DNA from: an uncultured Bacillota bacterium
GTDB taxonomy: Bacteria; Bacillota_I; Bacilli_A; Izemoplasmatales; UBA1188
Length of the DNA stretch: 12,927 nucleotides
Reading direction: 5' to 3'
Assembly: GCA_900318975.1 (NCBI GenBank)
Contig: ONMY01000080.1
Location: 1 to 12,927, forward strand
In this document: piece after piece, positions 7,545 through 12,927 of the stretch
How the letters are laid out: every line of letters begins with the position of its first letter
Position numbering within the stretch: the stretch's first letter is position 1
Program-made: the position numbers and the translations under genes
Notes under the pieces: model-generated
Database searches by the model: none
What the model saw: only the letters and a program-made list of their open reading frames with translations
What the model was told of the DNA's origin: nothing

Positions 7545-7620
7545 GATATAATCATTGTAATTCTATTGATTAGAGAGTAAAAACATCTTGATATAATCTT
7601 GTGATTATATAAAAATGTTT
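7545..7620. repeat. Repeated GATATAATC element and AT-rich inverted repeat before the DegV gene
   Basis: The 9-mer GATATAATC occurs at 7545-7553 and 7590-7598, 45 bases apart, each followed closely by TTGT. The second copy is in a hairpin: ATATAATC (7591-7598), loop TTGT, GATTATAT (7603-7610), flanked by matching outer arms AAACAT (7581-7586) and ATGTTT (7615-7620). Each copy contains a consensus -10 hexamer TATAAT (7547-7552, 7592-7597), so this may be the DegV promoter with an overlapping operator. No strong -35 box is evident at either. The hairpin is too AT-rich to be a confident terminator for the upstream operon, and I see no other terminator in 7468-7657. Confidence 0.5.
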
Positions 7621-7642
7621 GTGTGTTTTATGTAAAGAAAAG

Positions 7643-7648
7643 AAGGAG
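7643..7648 (+). promoter_or_regulatory. Ribosome binding site AAGGAG for the DegV gene
   Basis: AAGGAG nine bases before the ATG at 7658. It favours that ATG over an in-frame TTG at 7619, which would add 13 residues outside the DegV fold and overlaps the inverted repeat. Confidence 0.8.
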
Positions 7649-7657
7649 AATATTTTT

Positions 7658-8548
7658 ATGAAAACATTTAAAGTACTCGCTGACTCAACATCTGACCTTG
7701 AAAAGAAATTTAGAGATGAATATGATATTGATTATTTTAGAATGACCTTTACGATAGATGATACTGAATATGATGCAGATCTCGATTGGACAAAACTAAG
7801 CCCTCTTGATTATTATAAAATGATGAGAAATGGAAAACGTTCAATCACAAGCTTCTCAACAAGAGAAGAATTTGAAAATAGAATGAGAATGTATTTAGAT
7901 AAAGGCTTAGATATTCTTTATATAGGTTGTTCATCAAAGCTTTCAGGCTCAGTTCAGGCTGCGAAAAAACTTGCGGATGAACTAAAAGCTGAATATCCAG
8001 AAAGAAGAATTGTATGCTATGACTCACTTAGAAGCAATTATTCACAAGGTTTAATGGCAATCGATGCTGCAAAGATGGAACAAGATGGTAAATCTTTAGA
8101 TGAAGTTGTTGCATATTTAAATGAGAATACATTAAAATATCAAGTTCAAGCAATCGTTGGATCTTTAGAATGGCTTAAAAAAGCTGGAAGAGTTAAAGCC
8201 GCAGCCGCTTTCTTCGGTACAGTATTACAATTAAAACCTGTAATTTGTTCAGATGCTAAAGGAAATAATTTTGCTTATGAAAAGATAATTGGTAGAAAGA
8301 AATCTATCGAAAGATTACTCGATATCATCGAAGAAAGATTTGAAAATCCAGCTGACAATATTATCTTTATTGAACACGCAGATTGTCCTGAAGATGCAAA
8401 TTATTTTAAAGAAGAAATTGAAAGAAGATGTCATCCTAAGGCTATAAATATTTCAAATGTTGGTCCAATCATTGGTGCAACAGTTGGTCCAGATACAATT
8501 ACAGTATCATTCTATGGAAAAGAAGTTACTGTTTGTAGTCCAGAATAA
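7658..8548 (+). CDS. DegV-family (FakB-like) fatty-acid-binding protein
   Basis: A 296-residue cytoplasmic protein of normal DegV length. DegV/FakB proteins hold a free fatty acid so that the kinase FakA can phosphorylate it for phospholipid synthesis. Conserved signs are the start KVLADSTSDL, SITSFSTREEF (62-72, the conserved T/S pair), CSSKLSGSVQAA (91-102), DSLRSNYSQGL (122-132) and GSLEWLKKAGRVKAAAAFFGTVLQLKPVI, the standard DegV helix-turn with its lysine- and glycine-rich core. No FakA gene is in the window. It stands alone between an AT-rich promoter region and a clear terminator at 8566-8598. The genes that follow make lipids, which fits a fatty-acid carrier. The bound lipid is unknown. 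Confidence 0.93.
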   Translation: MKTFKVLADSTSDLEKKFRDEYDIDYFRMTFTIDDTEYDADLDWTKLSPLDYYKMMRNGKRSITSFSTREEFENRMRMYLDKGLDILYIGCSSKLSGSVQAAKKLADELKAEYPERRIVCYDSLRSNYSQGLMAIDAAKMEQDGKSLDEVVAYLNENTLKYQVQAIVGSLEWLKKAGRVKAAAAFFGTVLQLKPVICSDAKGNNFAYEKIIGRKKSIERLLDIIEERFENPADNIIFIEHADCPEDANYFKEEIERRCHPKAINISNVGPIIGATVGPDTITVSFYGKEVTVCSPE

Positions 8549-8564
8549 AATATAAAAATATATA

Positions 8565-8599
8565 ATCAATAATTGGCAACTCCGTTGCCTTTTATTGAT
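8565..8599 (+). terminator. Intrinsic terminator after the DegV gene
   Basis: A GC-containing stem GGCAAC (8575-8580), loop TCC, GTTGCC (8584-8589) runs into TTTT. It is extended by outer arms ATCAATAA (8565-8572) and TTATTGAT (8592-8599) with only a TT/TT mismatch between. The outer arms make it nearly symmetrical and give A-rich flanks. Confidence 0.85.
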
Positions 8600-8614
8600 A
8601 ATAAATGTTATAAT
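8585..8614 (+). promoter_or_regulatory. Promoter of the aminolipid gene pair
   Basis: Extended -10 TGTTATAAT (TG at 8606-8607, TATAAT at 8609-8614) with a -35-like TTGCCT (8585-8590) 18 bases upstream, overlapping the 3' half of the terminator hairpin. Transcription would begin shortly before the AAGGA ribosome site (8631-8635) of the gene at 8643. Confidence 0.6.
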
Positions 8615-8642
8615 AATCAAAAGTTAATGTAAGGAATAAACT

Positions 8643-9395
8643 ATGAAAGAGTTTAATGTTGAAAAATTTAAAATAAGACTAATGGACAAAGAAAATAAAG
8701 ATGAAATAAGAAAAGTCCAAGAGTTACGTTATAAATATCTACTCAAAGATTACAACCCAAATCTTGAAGAAGGTGGTATTGATGATGATGGATATGATGA
8801 ATACAGTGACTCTATTTTAGTCATTGATACAGAAAAAGATATTATCGCAGGAACTTATAGAGTTGCAACACTAGACACTATAAAAGACCAAAAATTCCTC
8901 ACAGAAGATGAATATGATATCAAAGAATTAAGAGACAGCAAGGAAAGATTTTTAGAACTTGGAAGAGCGGTCGTTCATGTTGACTATCGAAATGGTTTTG
9001 TAATTCAATTATTACTTCTTGCAATCTATCACTATGCGACTGAACACAACTGTAAATATTATCTAGGACTTTGTAGTTTCCATGGAGTAAACCCAGAAGC
9101 TTATTCTCATGGTTTTTCTCTTCTTGCAAGAGATTATAGTTTTAAAAAATATAAAATCACCGCTATTGGTGATGCATTTGATCTTCATTTTGTTGATGAA
9201 GATAAGATTGATATGCTCCGTGCTAAACAAGAACTTCCGGCTCTTCTTAGAATGTATCTAAGACTAGGACATAGAGTTTGTATCGGCGGAAGTATAGATC
9301 ACAAGTTTAATAGCTGTGATGTTTTAATCGTATTAGATGCTGATGAAATCAACATCAAATACTTTAATAGAATGATGAATATTAACGCAAAATAG
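8643..9395 (+). CDS. OlsB/GlsB-like N-acyltransferase (GNAT fold, Acetyltransf_5 family)
   Basis: A 250-residue acyltransferase of the family that includes OlsB, which moves a 3-hydroxyacyl chain from acyl carrier protein to the alpha-amino group of ornithine, and the glycine-acylating GlsB. Family signs: VQELRYKYLL near residues 25-34, an autoinducer-synthase-like IIAGTYRVATLDT (68-79), LELGRAVVHVDYRNGFVIQLLLLAIYHYA (104-132), LGLCSFHGVNPEAYSHGFSLL (141-161) and the C-terminal LLRMYLRLGHRVCIGGSIDHKFNSCDVLIVLD (201-232). No membrane segment is seen. The amino acid acceptor cannot be told. It lies two bases before the fused PlsC gene, the expected partner that adds the second acyl chain. A putative-hemolysin label is common for this family and should not be taken literally. 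Confidence 0.8.
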   Translation: MKEFNVEKFKIRLMDKENKDEIRKVQELRYKYLLKDYNPNLEEGGIDDDGYDEYSDSILVIDTEKDIIAGTYRVATLDTIKDQKFLTEDEYDIKELRDSKERFLELGRAVVHVDYRNGFVIQLLLLAIYHYATEHNCKYYLGLCSFHGVNPEAYSHGFSLLARDYSFKKYKITAIGDAFDLHFVDEDKIDMLRAKQELPALLRMYLRLGHRVCIGGSIDHKFNSCDVLIVLDADEINIKYFNRMMNINAK

Positions 9396-9397
9396 AA

Positions 9398-11332
9398 ATG
9401 GAAGATGTAAGAAAAGAGGATTTAAAGAATAAAAAGAATCCAATAATCTACAAAATTATGTTTGTTGTGATTGTCGCTACTGTTGTAGCGCTTTTATTCT
9501 TTCTTTTTAAAGACATCTTAATCGAAATCATAAAATACACTAAAGCTGATGACCAAGAAGCAATAAAAGAATTAATGAAAGAAAAGGGATGGTTTGGGTA
9601 TCTAACCGTCATTATGGTAGAAGCACTCGAAATGGTTGTAATATGTATTCCTGCAGAATTTATCCAAATTCCTGCCGGAATAAGTTTCCATCCTCTAATA
9701 TCTATTCTTCTTTGTGATATTGGTGTTTGTCTTGGTGCAAGTATTATTTTCTTTATTGTACATGTACTAAAATTTAATAGTGCATACATCGAAAACAAAC
9801 AAAAAAAGATTAATACCCTTGCATCTAAAAAGAGTGGTCAAAGCACTCAAATACTAATGTATTTTTTATTCGTTACACCAATAATTCCATTTGGCGCTAT
9901 TTGTTATTATGCGTCGAATAGAAAGATTTCTTATGCAAGATATATTTTTACCTGTGCAACTGGTGTACTCCCATCAATTGTAACATCGATTTTTATGGGC
10001 GCTGGTGTAAAGCTATTTATAAGTAATGATCTTCCACTTTGGGCTCTTATATTAATAATATTTGGCCTTGGTACAATTCTATTTATTGGAATGTTCCTAA
10101 TTGCTAAAAGATATCTATTTAAAGGAAAGAAAATAAGAAATACACCAAATAGTCTTTGGTCATATCTAATTCTATTTGGTTTTGGTCTTTATACAAATCT
10201 TCATGGGAAGTTTATCTATATTGAAGATGAAAAATACGAAGAATTACTTCAAATGAAATCACCAATATTATTCCTTTCAAACCACTTATCTTCTCATGAT
10301 ATCTATGCAGCATTTAAATATTTATATCCAATAAGACCAGCACTAGTTGCGAATAGATATTATACAAGAGGAAAAATGTCTAGATGGCTTCTATCCGTTC
10401 TTGGGTTCATTCCAAAAGGTCTTTTTAGTCCCGACATCGAAGCTCTTAGAAAAATGTTTAAGTATGTTAAGGAAGATACATCAATTCTAATGTATCCAGA
10501 AGGCCGTCTTTCAATAGATGGAAACACTTATCCTATAACACATGGAACATCTGCCCTTGCAAAAAAATTAGATATTCCTGTTGTAATACTAAAGGTGCAA
10601 GGATCATTCCTCGCAGCATCTAAATGGCATAAATCTAATAGAAGAAAGAGAATAACTATTCAAGTTGAAAGAATAATTCAAAAAGAAGAATTGGAATCAT
10701 TAAACAATCAAGAACTTGATTCTATTATAAAAGAATCACTTGCCCACAATGAATTTGAATACGCTCTTACAATCAAAAATAAAGAAAAGAATAAAGCTGA
10801 AAAGCTAGGTTATGTTCTTTATAAATGTCCAAGATGCAAAGAAAATTATAAATTGAATGGTAGTGGCAACACTTTAAAATGTGAATGTGGATTTGAATTA
10901 AACATTGATGAACATTATCAGTTTAATGAAAATGAATATGGTCTTAAAAATATCCATGATTATTATAAATGGATGAAGATGGAAGAGACTAAATACATCG
11001 ATAGCCTAGATGATGATTCTATAGTTATAGAAGAAGAAGTTGATGTGAATAAAATCAGTTTCAAAGGTGAAAAATATGATGTTCATGGAACTGGTGTATG
11101 CACAATGACTAAAGATTCATTCTCATTCAAAGGTAAATTTGGTGATGAAGAGGTTTCATTCACACATACACATAAATCTCTTCAAGCTCTTGCGTTTTCT
11201 GTAAATGAAGAATATGAATGTTATAATGATGGTATCCTCTATTATTTCTATCCGAAAGAAAATAGAGCATCTTGTACAAGAGTTGCACTTCTTTACGATA
11301 TTCTTGATGAGAAATATAATAATAAGAATTAA
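9398..11332 (+). CDS. Fusion protein: VTT (DedA/TVP38-like) membrane domain, PlsC acyltransferase and zinc ribbon
   Basis: A 644-residue multidomain membrane protein. Residues about 20-240 hold roughly six hydrophobic segments and the VTT-type signature FVTPIIPFGAICYYASNRK then GVLPSIVTSIFMGAG (158-203), as in DedA/TMEM41B-like proteins, some of which are lipid scramblases. Residues about 250-430 form a PlsC glycerophosphate/lysolipid O-acyltransferase with NHLSSHD (295-301, catalytic H296 and D301) and PEGR (367-370). A zinc ribbon follows, C477-x2-C480 and C495-x-C497, and then about 145 residues ending in a beta-rich DGILYYFYPKE domain I cannot name. There is no Shine-Dalgarno before the ATG at 9398, two bases after the previous stop, so reinitiation or coupling is likely. 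Paired with the OlsB-like gene, it would add the second acyl chain and may help move the lipid across the membrane; that is inference. Confidence 0.85.
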   Translation: MEDVRKEDLKNKKNPIIYKIMFVVIVATVVALLFFLFKDILIEIIKYTKADDQEAIKELMKEKGWFGYLTVIMVEALEMVVICIPAEFIQIPAGISFHPLISILLCDIGVCLGASIIFFIVHVLKFNSAYIENKQKKINTLASKKSGQSTQILMYFLFVTPIIPFGAICYYASNRKISYARYIFTCATGVLPSIVTSIFMGAGVKLFISNDLPLWALILIIFGLGTILFIGMFLIAKRYLFKGKKIRNTPNSLWSYLILFGFGLYTNLHGKFIYIEDEKYEELLQMKSPILFLSNHLSSHDIYAAFKYLYPIRPALVANRYYTRGKMSRWLLSVLGFIPKGLFSPDIEALRKMFKYVKEDTSILMYPEGRLSIDGNTYPITHGTSALAKKLDIPVVILKVQGSFLAASKWHKSNRRKRITIQVERIIQKEELESLNNQELDSIIKESLAHNEFEYALTIKNKEKNKAEKLGYVLYKCPRCKENYKLNGSGNTLKCECGFELNIDEHYQFNENEYGLKNIHDYYKWMKMEETKYIDSLDDDSIVIEEEVDVNKISFKGEKYDVHGTGVCTMTKDSFSFKGKFGDEEVSFTHTHKSLQALAFSVNEEYECYNDGILYYFYPKENRASCTRVALLYDILDEKYNNKN

Positions 11333-11354
11333 GTGAGCCCAGCTCACTTTTCTT
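11331..11354 (+). terminator. Intrinsic terminator after the VTT-PlsC gene
   Basis: A perfect 8-bp stem AAGTGAGC (11331-11338) and GCTCACTT (11342-11349) with loop CCA, followed by TTCTT. Its 5' arm overlaps the TAA stop of the fusion gene (11330-11332). The SRAP gene begins only 22 bases after the stem, so its transcript must come from read-through or from a promoter inside or upstream of this hairpin; I could not identify one. Confidence 0.85.
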
Positions 11355-11370
11355 AAAAATAGGTGGTATT

Positions 11371-11937
11371 ATGTGCTGTAGATGTTATGTAGAATATTTA
11401 AAAGATAAAAAACTAAAACAAATATATGATCAACTTCAAGATAAGGATGATATAAAGACAGAAGGAGAACTATTTCCAGGTGATAATGCCGTAATAGTCG
11501 CAAACAATAAAGACTTAAATATTGGTGTTTTTAAAATGAAATGGGGATATACTCTTGGTAAAAAACTTGTGTTTAATGCAAGATGTGAATCCTTAGAAGA
11601 AAAAGAAATATTTAAAGATGGAATAAATATGAGAAGATGTGTTCTTCCAATTAATAATTATTTTGAATGGAAGAAAGATGATAAAAAGAAATATTTATTT
11701 AAAGATGAAGATTCTATTATGTATTTACTTGGAATCTATCGATTCGAAGATGGTAAACCAGTGTTTACAGTTCTAACAAAAGATGCATCTTTAAAGTTAT
11801 CTATTGTACACGATAGAATGCCTGTTGTAATAAGAGGGGAAAACGTTAGAAAGTGGTTAGAAAAAGATGCTGACTTTTTATCTATAATAAAAGAATCGGT
11901 TGATGATTTATATTTTGAACCATATGATAAACAATAA
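11371..11937 (+). CDS. yedK: SRAP-domain protein (YedK/HMCES), abasic-site DNA shield
   Basis: A 188-residue SRAP (SOS response-associated peptidase) protein, near the compact end of the family. The family forms a covalent thiazolidine link to abasic sites in single-stranded DNA through cysteine 2, exposed after removal of Met1. All key residues are here: C2 in MCCRCY, N69 in FNARCES, E99 in NNYFEW and H147 in HDRMPV. The second cysteine at position 3 and another at 5 are unusual next to the common CGRY/F form. AGGTGG precedes the ATG. It has no related neighbour: upstream is a terminator, downstream an ACT-domain gene. No SOS (LexA-like) box was obvious between 11333 and 11370. Confidence 0.92.
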   Translation: MCCRCYVEYLKDKKLKQIYDQLQDKDDIKTEGELFPGDNAVIVANNKDLNIGVFKMKWGYTLGKKLVFNARCESLEEKEIFKDGINMRRCVLPINNYFEWKKDDKKKYLFKDEDSIMYLLGIYRFEDGKPVFTVLTKDASLKLSIVHDRMPVVIRGENVRKWLEKDADFLSIIKESVDDLYFEPYDKQ

Positions 11938-11975
11938 TTTTTCTTATTGCTATAGATTTAGGGAAAACATTATTG

Positions 11976-11981
11976 TATAAT
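11976..11981 (+). promoter_or_regulatory. Candidate -10 box (TATAAT) for the ACT gene
   Basis: TATAAT about 33 bases before the ACT-domain start. The best upstream -35-like hexamer, TTGCTA (11947-11952), is 23 bases away, too far for a standard sigma-A promoter. Weak candidate. Confidence 0.3.
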
Positions 11982-11997
11982 TTATAAAACATTCTAT

Positions 11998-12003
11998 AGG
12001 AGG
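11998..12003 (+). promoter_or_regulatory. Strong ribosome binding site AGGAGG of the ACT gene
   Basis: A consensus AGGAGG 10 bases before the ATG at 12014, one of the strongest sites in the window, suggesting good expression. Confidence 0.8.
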
Positions 12004-12013
12004 AGATAAAATA

Positions 12014-12445
12014 ATGTTTGTAAAGCAAGTTTCAATTTTTGTAGACAACAAAAAAGGTTCTATTGCTGAAGTTATTTCAATTCTTGGTGAATCAAACATT
12101 AATATTAAGGCTCTCTCAGTGGCAGATGCTGCTGACTTTGGTATCTTAAGACTTATTGTTGATGAACCAGAGAAAGCGTATTATGCTATCAATGAAAAAG
12201 GATATAAGGTAAAGATTGCAGAAACTCTTGGTATTGAAATAAAAGATGAAGCAAATGAACTTGGAAAGGTACTAAACTATATCAAAAAGAATGATATAGA
12301 AGTAACCTACATCTATTCTTTAATAGGGTATGTATCTAATAAATCTGTCATTATTATTAAAACACCTGATTTAAAAAAGACAGAAGAACTACTAGAAGAA
12401 TTTGGTGTTAAAATTGTAGATCCAAAGACCATTTATAAGGAATAA
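12014..12445 (+). CDS. Tandem ACT-domain protein
   Basis: A 143-residue protein of two ACT domains, at about residues 4-68 and 73-140. The first has KKGSIAEVISILGESNINIKALSVADAADFGILRLIV, matching the typical ligand-binding loop and helix of ACT proteins. ACT domains bind amino acids or similar small molecules and regulate partners; this stand-alone, two-domain form is common in Clostridia, often beside phenylacetate-CoA ligase genes, though none lies here. It ends 12 bases before a symporter gene, so the two are probably co-transcribed, and the ACT protein may sense the transported solute; that is inference. No enzyme domain is attached. Confidence 0.88.
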   Translation: MFVKQVSIFVDNKKGSIAEVISILGESNINIKALSVADAADFGILRLIVDEPEKAYYAINEKGYKVKIAETLGIEIKDEANELGKVLNYIKKNDIEVTYIYSLIGYVSNKSVIIIKTPDLKKTEELLEEFGVKIVDPKTIYKE

Positions 12446-12457
12446 TCGAGGTTTATT

Positions 12458-12927
12458 ATGCTAGATATCATTGTTAAATTAATTTTTATTATTGTATTTT
12501 TTGCTGCAACTTTTTTTATTGGTTTCTATTCAAGAAAGAAAATACAAACATCTAATGATTTTGCACTTGGCGGAAGAAATGTTGGACCATGGCTATCAGC
12601 ATTTGCTTATGGTACATCATATTTCTCTGCAGTAATATTTATTGGATATGCTGGTTCATTTGGTTGGCTTTTTGGTGTATCTGCACTTTGGATTGGTCTT
12701 GGAAATGCCTTTATAGGTTCTCTTCTTTGTTGGAAAGTGCTTGGAAGAAAGACAAGACTTATGACACAAAAGCTGGAATCCGCAACTATGCCAGATTTTT
12801 TTGGTAAGAGATATAAATCAGATACCTTAAAAATAATTGCATCTATTATTGTGTTTATATTCTTAATTCCTTATACAGCTGCACTATATAATGGTCTTTC
12901 TGCACTATTTAGCACATGCTTTTCTGA
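12458..12927 (+). CDS. Sodium:solute symporter (SSS family), 3' end outside the window
   Basis: The first 156 residues of a membrane transporter run off the end of the window. Visible features: a first membrane helix near residues 5-23, then the SSS signature DFALGGRNVGPWLSAFAYGTSYFSA, followed by helices IFIGYAGSFGWLFGVSALWIG and GNAFIGSLLCWKVLG and the MPDFFGKRY loop. This pattern occurs in proline, pantothenate and sialic acid type sodium symporters; the solute cannot be judged. GAGG at 12448-12451 lies six bases before the ATG. The ACT-domain gene upstream is 12 bases away, so a shared transcript is likely. Confidence 0.88.
   Translation, partial: MLDIIVKLIFIIVFFAATFFIGFYSRKKIQTSNDFALGGRNVGPWLSAFAYGTSYFSAVIFIGYAGSFGWLFGVSALWIGLGNAFIGSLLCWKVLGRKTRLMTQKLESATMPDFFGKRYKSDTLKIIASIIVFIFLIPYTAALYNGLSALFSTCFS

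Noticed and set aside
7468..7657. Terminator or riboswitch after the LarA-like gene
   Set aside because: Only AT-rich pairing is visible; no GC-bearing stem with a U-run and no recognisable riboswitch core.
9448..9798. Minus-strand open frame within the VTT domain
   Set aside because: It is antisense to clear membrane-domain coding sequence and unlike any family.
12589..12807. Plus-strand open frame rich in Trp, Cys and Ile
   Set aside because: It is an out-of-frame reading of the symporter gene, which reads from 12458 with proper SSS motifs.
1..12927. Mobile element, prophage, CRISPR array, tRNA or rRNA gene
   Set aside because: No transposase or integrase, no regularly spaced repeats and no recognisable tRNA or rRNA sequence were seen.

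Overview
The window is AT-rich chromosomal DNA from a low-GC Gram-positive bacterium. TGA is used as a stop (end of the HAD gene), so the genetic code is standard and this is not a mycoplasma. Strong AAGGAG/AGGAGG ribosome sites, heavy AGA/ATA codon use, a DegV protein, a DUF3656-containing U32 protein and the style of the sugar kinase suggest Clostridia, perhaps a gut or rumen Lachnospiraceae-like organism. That placement is inference. I see no mobile elements, CRISPR arrays, tRNA or rRNA genes, and no gene-free stretch above 300 bases.

Layout. (1) 1-1083 is the 3' part of a U32/DUF3656 gene (RlhA-like). It runs convergently into an AraC-type regulator (1095-1886, minus), and both stop codons sit in one hairpin that can terminate both transcripts. 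(2) From 1998 to 7467, divergent from the regulator, is a tight five-gene plus-strand operon: HAD phosphatase, PfkB sugar kinase, 6-phosphogluconate dehydrogenase, UxuB/YjmF-type D-mannonate oxidoreductase and a LarA-family nickel-dependent racemase/epimerase. (3) From 7658 to 11332 are a DegV/FakB fatty-acid-binding protein, then, after a terminator and a new promoter, an OlsB-like N-acyltransferase and a fused VTT membrane/PlsC acyltransferase/zinc-ribbon protein. (4) From 11371 to the end are an SRAP (YedK/HMCES) protein, a tandem-ACT protein and the start of a sodium:solute symporter.

How the genes may work together. The operon combination suggests a uronate/aldonate route that avoids mannonate dehydratase and KDPG aldolase. 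Fructuronate would be reduced to D-mannonate, epimerised at C2 to D-gluconate by the LarA-like enzyme, phosphorylated by the PfkB kinase and decarboxylated to ribulose 5-phosphate. D-mannonate and D-gluconate are C2 epimers, and a gluconate 2-epimerase activity is known in the LarA superfamily. Both dehydrogenases carry an Asp at the end of the second beta strand, which suggests NAD(H), so the pathway could be redox-neutral. This is the most interesting hypothesis here.

A second theme is lipid synthesis. The fatty-acid carrier, the OlsB/GlsB-like amino-acid N-acyltransferase and the O-acyltransferase fused to a putative scramblase domain look like a small aminolipid (ornithine- or glycine-lipid-like) module.
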